Shown here: positions 47,032 to 60,000 of the stretch, piece after piece
Numbering within the stretch: position 1 is the first letter of the stretch
Layout of the letters: the number at the start of each line of letters is the position of its first letter
Source: Agapanthus africanus
Taxonomy: Eukaryota; Streptophyta; Magnoliopsida; Asparagales; Amaryllidaceae
Direction of reading: 5' to 3'
DNA: 64,000 nt
Assembly (NCBI GenBank): GCA_030015575.1
Contig: JASDDO010000018.1
Coordinates: forward strand, 229,943,138-230,007,137
The notes under the pieces: generated by a model
What the model was told of the DNA's origin: nothing
The model's input: only the letters and a program-made list of their open reading frames with translations
The model's database searches: none
Made by a program: the position numbers and the translations under genes

Positions 47032-49005
47032 TGTTAGTTATATGTGTGCCCTAGAGGCCATTACTTTACATAGGATGTATATTGTAGTGGATGCTTGGAC
47101 ATATATAGGGAGGACTTTCTTGCTCGACATGATAGTATGCTATCTGGTTGCTCTTTACCTTAACGTGTACACTGATTGTCTCTCTGTTACATGTTGGTAA
47201 AGCCCTTAGGATGTGTACTTGACTACCTGGACTATGATACGGATCATACTAGTGGGGACACGGTAGTCCATAAGTACATCCTTCAAGGTCCCTAGTCGTG
47301 GGTATATCGAGACAGGGCATCGATATACCAGAGTAGACTAGCGTATACCTTCTCGGCCCATACAGATGGGCGATGGATGATCCCATATCCATTGGTGTTT
47401 GACATCAGAGATGATATACGGGTGCTCAGTGGAGACTGGGTACACTGGACGGACTCGCCGAGAACTCCCAGATGGTATTATACCTTACGTCAGATGGCAG
47501 TTCTCTGGTGACACTGGTACAGAGTAGTCTGTTGACCCGAGATCGTCATAGAGTCTTGTGTGATTCCTACTGTGCTTTGATTTCCACCTTACCACGTCCA
47601 AGAGGGCATGCAAAACGGTGGTCTTTGGGTACAGTCCCGAATCATATAGAGGCAATGAGCGATAGGAGGGGAATCGTCTCTCCCGGTATAGGGAGTTGAT
47701 GTTGCGCTGTGTTCGATTGGCTATAACCGGAAATCCCTGGCCAGGGTTGCTGAGATTTACTGGTAAGTGTTACCAGTAGTTTCTCGGACTGTTATAGACC
47801 TCATATCGACACGACTTATCGAGCTATTGGGGTCTGACTTTTACCACCCCTAGGCAAGATATGCGACATATCAGACGACGAGACCGGACTGTACGGTAAG
47901 TGTTACTGGTTGGATTCACAGGAGTGTGAGCGGGCTTGCTCGTCGATCTTCTGATCGCTCAATACCCGGGTGGCCGTTACGTTTAGCAGACCGCTTGCGG
48001 CTTGTGGGTGTTTGATATGATCATCACCTGCTGCCGGCGTATTGACGAGTCTTTAGAGTCCTACACAGAGGTTTCCTGGCTCAAGCGAAACGAAATAGGA
48101 GCGCATATGAGATATGTGCGGGACCGAGAATAATGCGTGTATGTGATACCGTATTTCATTCTCGCGATGAATGTATCGAATGGTTGTATGCGATATAACC
48201 TAGTTATCGAATCAAGGATTGATTCGATAAGTCGATACATTGGATATTAGTCGGTTATATGCGATATGACCGGATCATTAAATCAAGTGTTGATTTAATG
48301 ATTTAATGCATAATTATATATTTGATATATTACTTTGCATTAACTAGTATTGCTTCACTTTAAATGGATTTTCTCACTTGCATTGCACAAGTTGTATATG
48401 TGATATACTTTTGTGCACTTGATTGTATCATGTTTGATGATACAAGTTTACTTGGGTTTGTGTAAAGATTAAACCATGGTTATATGAATGGTTAGGGTTT
48501 TGTTTTCTTATTCATTTATTTATTCTTTTTGGAAAATAAATGGCATAAAGAGAAAATGGTGGCTTTCTTTGTTTGCATCTTGAAGCTTCATGAAGCTTTG
48601 ACTAAGTGACCATTTTGTCTCATGCTTAACCCTAACCACTCCACTTAACCCTAGTTGATTCTCTACACTTGACCATGGTTGTATTATGATAAGTATTGAT
48701 TTTCTATTCTATTCAAAAAAAAAGAACTTATCATATTATTCATTTTCTTCTTCTTCTTCACATGAAGAAAACCTTGCTTCATCAATGGTGAATTGATGAA
48801 AAGAGTGAGAAATCCAATTCTAAAGTGAACCCACCTCCTATTTCTTCATCCTCTACCTTTTGCCAAGTAGTATAGGGTGTTTTCTTCACAAGTTTCATGA
48901 CTTGGTGAAGTGGGAGCTTGATCTTGTGATGCCTCGACGTAGATCATCTTCGGCATCGTAGTCGATGACCTAGCCCGCCCTTTTCTCCGATGAAGCCGAC
49001 GCTAG
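47032..49005 (+). mobile_element. Copia LTR I, interrupted by element J
   Basis: It starts TGTTAGTTATATG with the same opening as the LTR of A, contains TATATAG/GGAGGAC near the start and runs to GCCGACGCTAG. There J is inserted: the same LTR sequence in J continues past GCCGACGCTAG into AGCCCGG. The rest should lie beyond the window. Confidence 0.85.
49001..49005. repeat. Left target-site duplication candidate of element J
   Basis: GCTAG directly before the J LTR. The partner lies outside the window. Confidence 0.5.
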
Positions 49006-51231
49006 TGTAGGGTTCCTAGGCACTCTCAAGAGGTCTCACAAGGCATCAACCATGCCAATTTATAATTTTACGGTGCCGAGAAACCCTAGACTACGGATCG
49101 TTGGCTAGAAGTTTAGGCGAAAAAGAAACTAGTTGACAACTTAACTACAAGAACGGAAATACAACCTTTGTAGATCCGGTCCTCCACCTCCATAGCTCCG
49201 TAATGAAGTCTCTTCACTGTCCAAATGGAATCCCGGGCTCTAGCGTCGGCTTCATCGGAGAAATGGGCGGGCAAGGTCGTCGGCTTCGTGCCGAAGATGA
49301 TCTACGTCGAGGCATCACTAGATCAAGCTCCCACTTCACCAAGTCATGAAACTTGTGAAGAGAACACCCTATACTACTTGGCAAGAGGTATAGGATGAAG
49401 AAATAGGAGGTGGGTTCACTTTAGAATTGGATTTCTCACTCTTTTCATCAAGTTGCCATTGATGGAGGCAAGCTTCTTCATGTGAAGAAGAAGAAGAAGA
49501 TGATGAATAATATGATAAGCTGTTTTCAAAAAAGAAAATAAAAACAATACTTATCATAATACAACCATGGTCAAGTGTAGAGAATGAACTAGGGTAAAAA
49601 GGAGTGGTTAGGGTTAAGCATGAGACAAAATGGTCACTTAGGTCAAAGCTTCATGAAGCTTCAACTAGAAAACAAATCAAGCCACCATTTTCTTTTCATG
49701 CCATTTATTTTCCAAAAAGAATAAACAAATAAATAAATGAATAAATAAGTAATGGATAAACAAAACCCTAATCATTAGTTTAACCATGGTTTATTCTTTA
49801 CACTTAACCAAGTAAACATGTATCATCAAACATGATACAACCATTTGCACAAAAAGTATATCACATATACAACTTGTACATCCAAGTGAGAAAATCCATT
49901 TAAAGTGAACCAATACTAGTTAATGCAAAGTAATATATCAAATATATAATTATACATTAAATCATTAAATCAACACTTGATTTAACGATCCGGTCATATC
50001 GCATATAACCGACTAGTATCCTATGTATCGGCTTATCGAATCAATACTTGATTCGATAACTAGGTTATATCGCATACAACCAATCGATACATTCATCGCG
50101 AGAATAGAATACGGTATCACATACACGCATTGTTCTCGGTCCCGCACATATCTCATATGCGCTCCTATTTCGTTTCGCTTGAGCCAGGAAACCTCTGTGT
50201 AGGACTCTAAAGACTCGTCAATACGCCGGTAGCAGATGATGATCATATCAAGCACCCACAAGCCGCAAGCGGTCTGCTAAACGTAACGGCCACCCGGGTA
50301 TTGAGCGATCAGAAGATCGACGAGCAAGCCCGCTCACACTCCTGTGAATCCAACCAGTAACACTTACCGTACAGTCCGGTCTGTTCGTCTGATATGTCGC
50401 ATATCTCGCCTAGGGGTGGTAAACGTCAGACCCCAATAGCTCGATAAGTCGTGTCGATATGAGGCCTATAACAGTTTGAGAAACTACTGGTAACACTTAC
50501 CAGTAAATCTCAGCAACCTTGGCCACGGATTTCCGGTTATAGCCAATCGAACACAGCGCAACATCAACTCCCTATACCGGGAGAGACGAATCCCCTCCTA
50601 TCGCTCATTGCCTCCATGTGACTCGGGACTGTACCCAAAAACCACCGTTTTGCACGCCCTCTTGGACGTGGTAAGGTGGAAATCAAAGCACAGTGGGAAC
50701 CACACAAGACTCTATGACGATCTCGGGTCAACAGACTACTCTGTACCAGTGTCACCAGAGAACTACCATCTGACGTAAGGTATAATACCATCTGGGAGTT
50801 CTCGGCGAGTCCGTCCAGTGTACCCAGTCTCTACTGAGCACCCGTATATCATCTCTGATGTCAAACACCAATGGATATGGGATCATCCATCGCCCATCTA
50901 CATGGGTCGAGAAGGTATACGCTAGTCTACTCTGGTATATCGATGCCCCGTCTCGATACACCCACGACTAGGGACTTTGAAGGATGTACTTATGGACTAC
51001 CATGTCCCCACTAGTATGATCTGCATCATAGTTCAGATAGTCAAGTACACATCCTAAGGGCTTTACCAACATGTATCAGAGAGACAATCAATGTACACGT
51101 TAAGGTAAAGAGCAACCAGATAGCATAATATAATGTCGAGCAGGAAAGTCCTCCCTATATATGTCCCGGCATCCACTACAATATACATCCAATGTACAGT
51201 AATGGCCTCTAGGGCATACATATAACTAACA
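49006..51231 (-). mobile_element. 3' LTR of element J
   Basis: On the plus strand it reads from TGTAGGGTTCC to AACTAACA (2226 bp), the reverse complement of LTR I and of the A LTR type. It abuts I head-to-head. Confidence 0.9.
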
Positions 51232-51249
51232 ATCTCCCACTTGCACTAG
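51232..51249 (-). promoter_or_regulatory. Polypurine tract of element J
   Basis: Minus strand GTGCAAGTGGGAGAT directly before the 3' LTR. Confidence 0.85.
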
Positions 51250-54030
51250 GGCCATCTGATAGCAGTTGTTGTAGTATCTCATACTCAACCATCCCATAAA
51301 AGTCTCTCTCTGGGAATAGGCCTTCGTGAGTGGATCCGCCGTGTTGTCCTCTGAGTCTACTCTCCTAACCTCGATCCCTTAGAGATCAACCATCTCCATG
51401 ATCAGGTGATACTGCCTTAGAATATGTCTGGATCACTGATGGGACCGGGGTTCCCGGGCCAAAGCCACACTTCCATTGTCACACAATGGTAGGAACCTAG
51501 TTCATCTCATGAACCAATATACACCCAAACAGCCTCTTTGGTAGCATCTTAAGTAGCGATGTATCCTGCCTTTATCGTCTAGTATGCCACGGTATCTAGC
51601 TTGGAACTCTTCCAACATACCGTCCCTTTACTGAGGGTAAAGACAATGCCTGTGACTGACATTCAGTCATCTTTATCACCCTGGAACCTTTCCAGTGATT
51701 CTCCCCAGGATCGATTGATACCATCTCACTACAACTAGTGAGTCTCCTAACATCTAAATAACATCTATCTCATAGATGAAAACTCAGGATTTAGGAGGTA
51801 TCACTTTGATCCTATATGGAGAATCTATGTGATAAGCTGAGATTGATCGAGCGTAGCATAGGAAACTCCTTCCCTAACAAGAGTATATCATCCACGTACT
51901 CTACGAGGATCGTCACAATACTCCCTACTACCTTTTTGTTTATACAAGGTTCATCTACCATTTTGATGATGTCACCTTCTTTGACTAATTCATCAAAACA
52001 GATGTTCCAACTCCGCGATGCCTGCTTTATCACATAAAACATCTTGCACACGTTTCCGCTGCTCCCACTGTCTACGAAGCCTTCTGGCTGTGTGCTTACA
52101 GACGTTCTCTTCTAAAACATCATTTAGAAAAGCTGTCATGACACCCAACCACCAGATATCGTAGTTATGGTATGTAGCCGTGGCAAGTAGGATCTGGATG
52201 GACTTAAGCATAGGCACTGGAAAAGGTTTCATCATTATCCACGCCTGGTCGATGACGAAAACCTTTAACATGTCTAGCTTTGAAAGTCTCAACTTTTCCA
52301 AGTACACCAAGTAATCTTCTCAAGATATACTTGCTCCTGATGGGGATTTAACCCTTCAGATATAGCAACCAAAGTCCATACTTTGTTGGTGTATAACGAT
52401 TCCTTCTCAGATCACTAAGCATCCAGCCATTCTTACAGAGTCCCACTCCTGATGGCCAGCTCGAAATTAGTTGGGTCATCATCTCATGATGCAATCCTCG
52501 CTCCAACTGTCATAGAGAAACCAAAGTATCTCTCAGGTGGGTGAGAAACCCTACTAGATCGGCGGAGAGGCTGAGGTTCGTTGGAAACTATTGAATCCTT
52601 TGGTTCTACCAAATCATCTACTGTAGTTTGTATAGCTGGAACCTTTCCAGTTCTACATAACTGACCTTGCCTAGAGCTTGTCCGGATTTTGCTTTTAGAC
52701 ATAGGCCGGACAACCCCAAATCTTAACTAGCTTAAGACATGGGCTCTTCCCTTTCCATATCACATATGAAATGGTAGGCAACTGATTTGATTCGAGCCCT
52801 TTTCAATAGGCATGCAGCTTCTCAAGTGCATAACTTCCAAAAAGGAAACAGGTAACTCAGTAGTACTCATCATAGAGCACACCATATCAAATAGGGTGTG
52901 ATTGCTCCGCCCCGATATACCATCGTGCTATGGTGTATACGGAGGAGAAATGCTGAGAGAGAATCTCATTCTCCTTTAGAATAATCCAGGAATTCCGTGC
53001 TCAAGTATTCTCCTCCTTGATCACATCAAAGGACATAATACTTATACCCGTATTTTGGTTCTCTACTTCTAACTTATATTCTGTGAATATCTCAAAAGGT
53101 TCGGACTTGTGTTTCAACAAGAACATATGTCTGAATCTAAAGAGATCATCAGAGAATGTAATGAAGTACAAAGAACCGATCTTGGCATGTGTAGACAGGG
53201 GAGCTTACATACATCAACATGTATCATATCCCAAGAGTTCACTAACTCTTTCTCTGCTTCCAGTAAACAGAGCTATGGTCATTTTATCTTTGTGACATGA
53301 CTGGCAAGTTTTATTAGATGTAAATTCAAACTGATTTAAATATGCATCTTTATGTAACTTCAGCTAGCCGGGTCGCATTGATATGACCTAGTCTACAATA
53401 CCTCAAGAAGGATCCGTTCATTTCTGAACTCTTCCTCTTATGTGTGTTCCGTATACTAAGAACTGTAGTTTGATTTAGAACATCAATGCTTTTAGATAAC
53501 GTGCCTGAATCGATCAACTTTTCATATAGGAAATGTTCAAAACATTATCCAACAATACAAAATTTTATCATTTCTTTAATAATAAAGAGAGTGATATGAT
53601 TTTGTATATCAGGTTCGGTATCTAATAATATTCGTTCAGAATCAATGTATTTGTAATACAGTGTGACAGTGACCAACAGACTTGGCTGCAACACTTGCCC
53701 CGTTTTCTGCCTCATGAAACTTATCACCCGTTCTCAGTTTTCTACCTTTCTGTAGCCCTATGTAACAGATTACATATCTGGGATCCTGATCTGGTATCAC
53801 ATACCCAGGACGTAGAGGATACTGAGAAACAGTTCTGTATAATGAACACACCCGAAGATGATGCATCATATGCACTTTCTTCGTTTGGGTGGCACGGGAA
53901 ATCTGGTATTCCCCAATTTCCTGCTCTGTCTTATAACAATTATAAGTTGGAGCGGGACCAACGTTCCCCAGCTCAGTATAACAAGCGGGTTCGGTCAATA
54001 TTCCGTATTATTATCTTGATTAAGGCGTGA
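51250..54030 (-). pseudogene. Degenerate gag-pol remnant of element J
   Basis: In order on the minus strand: a short leader-to-protease region starting TEPACYTELGNVGPAPTYN (53998 on), pre-integrase zinc and integrase pieces (53500-52700), an LRRSSRVSHPPERYFGFS segment (about 52484-52600), RT with KQASRSWNICFDELV and VEYVDDILLLGK (52051-51812), then RNase H traces. Gag, the segment after the integrase and the RT-RNase H linker are missing at the same places as in A. Stops and frameshifts are numerous. Confidence 0.85.
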
Positions 54031-54580
54031 TATGGTCGCTACCAGGAGAGAGAGAGAAGAAAACACCCAGCGTGCGCTCTTGCAAGAATAGATTGGTTAT
54101 TATTTTATCTAATCAGGATGGCTCCCACTGCTTTTTATCAAATCTTCCTTCAAACCCAAAAAGGAAAGACTAGCCGGGATTAATTACACACTACAAGTTC
54201 GCCAATCTTTCAGCCAGGCCAGTGTCGGTACTTTGAGAGAGGTCCCCCGTGCTTTCACACGAACCTAATTAATGTAAACCTCGTTTTCCCAGAGGCGTAA
54301 CCCCGTTGACACCTTTCTAGACACCTACTTGATCGGCTAATTGTAATGTATAAAACTCTCCCAGGAGTAACTCTTACTTGCAGCGGGTATCGGGATCCAA
54401 CTATCTCATAGAAGGTATGCAATCTCATTGCAAATTTCAACACTTGAAATTCCCGATAATTTTGCCCCTAGCAGCTATATGACCTTAACATAGTCAACAA
54501 ATCATAAGTGCTAGTCAAGTTCAACCCGTCATTTCCTGATTGAATTAAACCCACCCGCACGACCCTTAACATAGTCAACA
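54031..54580 (-). other. Leader of element J, part next to the coding remnants
   Basis: It is collinear with 9590-10160 of A. It contains one hairpin motif (about 54473-54510, core CCTTAACATAGTCAACAAA) and half of the next (54560-54580), which is cut by K. Confidence 0.8.
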
Positions 54581-54980
54581 TGTTGGAGATAGTGCCCTCA
54601 GAGTCAATTATTGGATCACAGGCACGTGATTGCAATGATTGAGCGAGGACCTATCCCGGGACGACAGTCTTACTCGAGATGATAATATGCTATCTGGTTT
54701 ACCTTTATCATCGTGTATTGCTTTAGGTGACCTGACAGGTCGCTATTGCACGTTGATAGAGCCCCTTGGATTCTTGCTTGACTGCCAGCAGTATGAGGGC
54801 GATCATATAAGTGAGAGCTGGAGTCTATAAGCACATCCTTAAAAGGTCCCTAGTCGTGGGAGTTTCGAGACAGGGCATCGATTCTCCAGAGTAGACTAGT
54901 GTATACAGTCGAGACCCCGACGAGGGGCGGTGGCCGGTCTCACAAGCCACTGGTGTCAGTTGGTTCACCTAAGATGTATA
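54581..54980 (+). mobile_element. Copia LTR K, first 400 bp
   Basis: It begins TGTTGGAGATAGTGCCCTCA, unlike the TGTTAG start of the other copia LTRs here, but shares later blocks such as AAGGTCCCTAGTCGTGGG and CCAGAGTAGACTAG with them. Element D is inserted after 400 bp. The remainder should follow D outside the window. CAACA at 54576-54580 is the candidate left TSD. Confidence 0.7.
54976..54980. repeat. Left target-site duplication candidate of element D
   Basis: GTATA directly before the LTR of D. The partner should lie just after the right LTR outside the window. Confidence 0.5.
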
Positions 54981-57058
54981 TGTAAGTCCATATTGCGACC
55001 CCCGGTACTTACGGGGAGGCGGAAACGGTATAAAAAACGAATTTTTATCGCAAGAGGCAACATGGACTAAACTTTGTCGGGATCGTTGTCTAAACTAAAA
55101 CTAGTTAACAAGCTAAAGAGAGTTAGCTACTATGGAAGATGGTTATACCTAAACTTGAACTCCTTCTTCTTCAAACCTTGTAGAGGTTGATGGTTCTCTT
55201 TTCGTCGCCTTCTCCCGTCGAAGATGGATCCACCTCGAAGGTTCGACTTTGGGCTCTTCCTCGATCTTTGAGTGAACTAGGGTTTCCGGCTTGCTAAACC
55301 TTCATCCTAGAATGAGTAGAGAGTGATTAGGGTTTGCTTTTCTATCTAAAGAGAATGATTCTCAACACATGAGAAGGTTTCTCTTTTCAAGAGGAAGAAG
55401 AAGATGAAATGAGGAGAGAGAGTGAGAATGATAGAATGAGCAATATTTTCTCTTTCTTGCAACCATATTGCAAAAAGAAAAGAATTATCTAAATGATAAT
55501 AATTGAAATAAGAATAGTTGATGGTTATTTTAGGAATGACCACTATCATGCTTCTTTAAATGAAGTGTAAGCATGAATCAAGGAGGATCTTCAAAGCATG
55601 ATGGTGGTCAAAGGTCAACAAGTCAACCAAGGTCAACAAGTCAACAAAAAATCAACCATAACATAATTCTCATTTAATTACTATTATTAATAGATAATAT
55701 ACAAATCCATTAGGGTTTGGAAAAAGATAACTGTCAACTGTGCATACGCACCCGATCCGAAACCCTAATGAAAGACCTCATTCTCCGCCTCAAGCAACTG
55801 TGCATACACACCTGCATTCTCGTTCCGAGGAACAAGAATACCAAGAATAAAAAGCAACCCCCAAAACATATACCAGTATCTGGCTCAAACCAGAGCCTGC
55901 CAGTATAATCCGTCCGGACTCCAAACGTGCACAAGTGCGCGGATGAGAACGAACCCTGTCGCAAAACCATGCGACCTCCACTCTGTTTTGCCCAGAGGCG
56001 AATACCCTCTGTGTGGGACTCTAAAGACTCGACACTACGCTGGCAGTGGGTTTAACCACAGACCGCAAGCGGCACTAGCTGTGCGTAACGGTCCCCAGGT
56101 AGATGCCGACAAGAAGGCTGACGAGGTGAAACCCCATCTGAACTCCTACTGAGTCTGAATGTGACATTCTCCGTACAGTCCGGTCTGTTCGTCTGATACA
56201 TCGCATGGCGGGCCTAGGGGGCGGTAAAACGTCAGTCCCCCAATAGCGGTACAAGTCGTGTCGGAGTGAAGCCCAAAACACCCTGAGATAACACTGGAAA
56301 CCTACCAGTATATCTCGCTTGCCCTGGCCAGGGACTACTCGTGTAATGGCTCTCCTAGACACAGCGCGATGTCAACCCCCAATACCGGGAGAGACGAATC
56401 CTGTCTAACCGTCACTGCCTCCAAGTGCTTCGGGACTGCACCCAACCACCACCTGTTTGCACGACTCCTTTGAGCCGTGGTAGGGTAGTGATCAAAGTGC
56501 AGTGGGAACACACTCGAGGCGAAGTGTCAGTGTCAAGTCAGCGGACTAAGCTGTACTCATGTCACCTGGGAACTGATAACTGACGATAGGTATAATACCA
56601 ACCTGTCAGTTCCCGACGAGTCCTGTCCAGTGTACTCGTAACCCAACGAGCACCCGTATACTATCTCCAGTACGACGTACTGATGGCTGTGGGACAGACC
56701 ATCTCCCACACTGGGATGAGAAGCGCATACGCTAGTCTACTCCGGAGTATCGATGCCCTGTCTCGATAGTCCTACGACTAGGGACCTGTATAAGGATGTG
56801 CCTATAGATTACCCAGCCCCCACTAGTGTGACTGCCATCACAACGCTGGTAATCAGGCAAAGATCCTAAGGGCTCCACTAATGCGTATAAGTGATATACT
56901 GAAATAAACACAAGTACACATTGAAGTAGAAACAAACCAAGTAGCACACTACTATATTGAGCAAGATTGTTTATACAAGGTGAATATCCCAAGCTTCCAT
57001 CAAGTATTATACAAACTAGTATGATACAGTAATGGCCTCTAGGGCATATACACTAACA
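54981..57058 (-). mobile_element. 3' LTR of element D
   Basis: On the plus strand it reads from TGTAAGTCC to CACTAACA (2078 bp). It contains a TTGAC cluster at about 55606-55647. The duplicate short frames at 55346 and 55717 recur in the other LTR and are not genes. Confidence 0.95.
55606..55647 (-). promoter_or_regulatory. Cluster of W-box-like TTGAC motifs in LTR of D
   Basis: About five TTGACC or TTGACT hexamers in roughly 40 bp on the minus strand, repeated identically in the other LTR at 63671-63712. They would be candidate WRKY sites. Confidence 0.5.
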
Positions 57059-57074
57059 ATCTCCCACTTGCACT
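57059..57074 (-). promoter_or_regulatory. Polypurine tract of element D
   Basis: Minus strand AGTGCAAGTGGGAGAT, between the pol stop codon and the 3' LTR. Confidence 0.88.
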
Positions 57075-60000
57075 AAGGCCATGTACTGGCGTATCGAAGA
57101 CCTATCATCTCGATCAGCCGCTCGAACTGAGTCTGGGGTAGGGCCTTGGTGAATGGATCTGCAGTGTTCTCTTCTGAAGCAACCCTCCGAACCTCGATCT
57201 CCTTGCGATCCACGATCTCCCTGATCAGGTGATACCGCCTCAAGATGTGCCTGGATCTCTGATGGGACCTGGGTTCCTTTGCTAAAGCTATAGCCCCGTT
57301 GTTGTCGCAATACAGAGGTACTGGGTCAACAATGGACGGAACCACCTGAAGTTCTTTTAAGAACTTCCTTATCCAGACAGCTTCTTTTGCGGCATCAGAT
57401 GCAGCGATGTATTCCGCTTCCATAGTCGAGTCTGCAACGGTTTCCTGTTTGGAACTCTTCCAACACACCGCCCCTCCATTGAGGGTAAAGACAAAGCCCG
57501 ACATGGACTTGGAATCATCCTTGTCACTCTGGAAGCTGGAGTCAGCAAAGGCCTCAATCTGGAGGTCTTTTCCGCCATACACCAAGAACATCTCCTTAGT
57601 CCTCCTCAGGTACTTGAGAATGTTCTTTACCGCTATCCAATGTTTCTCCCCAGGGTTTGACTGATACCGGCTTACTACACTCAGTGCATAAGCTACATCC
57701 GGTCTGGTACACAACATCGCATACATTATAGAGCCTACCGCAGAAGCGTAGGGTATAATAGACATGCGATCCCTCTCCAAATCAGTCTTGGGAGACATCT
57801 CTTTAGAGAGGGTGATCCCGTGACAAGCCGGTAAGTTACCGCGCTTGGAATCTTCCATACTGAATCTTTTCAGTACGGTGTCGATGTACCTGGACTGTGA
57901 AAGTCCTAATATCCTCTTGGATCTATCACGATGGATCCGGATCCCCAGGATGTAAGAGGCATCACCCAGGTCTTTCATGGAGAACCTGTGTGACAAGAAA
58001 CCCTTGACAGATTGTAGCATAGGAATGTCATTTCCTATTAAGAGAATGTCATCCACGTATAAAACAAGGAATACCACAGTTCTCGCTACAAATCTACTAT
58101 AGATGCATGGTTCATCTGGATTTTTGATAAAGTCAAATTCCTTGACTGTCTCATCAAAACAGATGTTCCAACTCCGCGATGCCTGCTTTAGTCCATAGAT
58201 GGACTTAAGCAACTTGCACACCTTTCCGCTGCTCCCACTCTGAATGAAACCCTCTGGCTGATCCATATAGACACACTCCTCTAAATTTCCATTTAGAAAA
58301 GCGGTCTTTACGTCCATCTGCCAAATCTCATAATCGTGGAAGGCAGCAATGGCAAGAAGGATCCGAATGGATTTCAGCATAGCCACTGGAGAAAAGGTTT
58401 CGTCGTAGTCCAAGCCAGGTCTTTGACGGAAACCCTTTGCTACAAGTCTAGCTTTATAGGTCTCAACCTGTCCATCTACACCAATCTTCCTTTTGAAGAT
58501 CCACTTGCATCCTACGGGTTTTACCCCGTCTGGAGCAAAGTCCAACGTCCATACTTTGTTGGTGTACATGGACTCCATTTCGGTCCGCATTGCATCCAGC
58601 CATTTTACCGAGTCAATGCTCTGAACGGCCTGCTGGAAGCTAGTAGGCTCATCATAGTCTATGATGCAATCCTCTCTATCCCCGTCTATGAGAAAACCGT
58701 AGTATCTCTCGGGCGGATGAGACTGCCTACTACTTCTGCGGAGCGGCATAGGAATGTCCTGTTCATTTGAACCTTCTGGTTCCACTAAGCTTTCAGTAAT
58801 AGTCCGTGGTTCTGGAATTTCTTCCAGTTCTACTGTGCTCCCACTTATCTGGTTTTCCAAAAACTCAGTTTCCAAGAAGTAGGCATGACGAGAAACAAGG
58901 ACTTTTTGTTCCTCTTCACAGTAGAAGAAATATCCCTTGGAGTTCTTTGGATATCCCACGAACTTACACTGTACTGAACGCGCCTCGAGCTTGTCCGCAT
59001 GCTGCTTTTTAACAAAAGCTGGACATCCCCAAGTCTTGATGTGACTGAGATGGGGTCTCTTCCCACACCACATCTCATATGGTGTAGTAGGCACAGTCTT
59101 AGAAGGAACTCGGTTTAAAAGGTACGCAGCTGATTCTAGTGCATACCCCCAGAATGATCGCGGTAACTCAGCGTTACTCATCATGGACCGTACCATATCC
59201 AATAGGGTCCGGTTCCGTCTCTCCGATACACCGTTATGTTGCGGGGTGTATGGAGGAGTAAGCTGAGAGAGAATCCCATTCTCTTTTAAATAATTCAGGA
59301 ACTCGGCACTTAAGTATTCTCCACCTCGATCCGATCTTAGAATCTTGATACTTTTGCCGGTCTGTTTTTCTACTTCATTCTTATACTCCTGGAATTTTCC
59401 AAAGGCCTCGGACTTATGTTTCATTAAGAAGACATAACCGTACCTTGAGAAGTCATCCGTAAAAGTAATGAAGTAAGAATGTCCGCTTCGCGCATGTGTA
59501 GACATTGGACCGCACACGTCGCTGTGTACGAGTCCCAAGAGCTCGCTCGCTCTTACTCCGTGTCCAGTGAACGGAGTCTTTGTCATCTTTCCTTTGAGAC
59601 AGGATTGACAAGTGGCATATGATTGATATTCGAACGGATCCAAATATCCTTCTTTATGTAACTTAGTCAACCTTCTCTCATTGATGTGACCCAGTCTACA
59701 ATGCCATAAGAAAGTCTGATTAATGTCTGGTGACTTTCTTTTGTGTGTATTCTGGACATTGAAAATCTGTGGTTGGTTTAATACGTATATACCATTGCTC
59801 AATGTACCTGACCCAATCAGAACTTGATTAAGGTGAATGTTAACAACATTACTTACAAACGCAAATTCATAACCTTCTTTAGAAACCAAAGATACAGAAA
59901 TGATATTACAAGTTGCGTTGGGTACAAAAAAGCAATTACGCAAAACCAAAACATGTCCATCTGACATTCCTAGGTGATAGTCCCCCACGGCTTTAGCATC

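Larger units (their letters stand above)
49006..54580 (-). mobile_element. Element J: Ty1/copia (Angela-type) with degenerate gag-pol, 5' part outside the window
   Basis: On the minus strand it has a 3' LTR (49006-51231), a polypurine tract, coding remnants (51250-54030) and the beginning of the leader up to 54580, where LTR K interrupts it. It is the same subfamily as A: LTRs, leader and coding deletions correspond. Confidence 0.88.
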
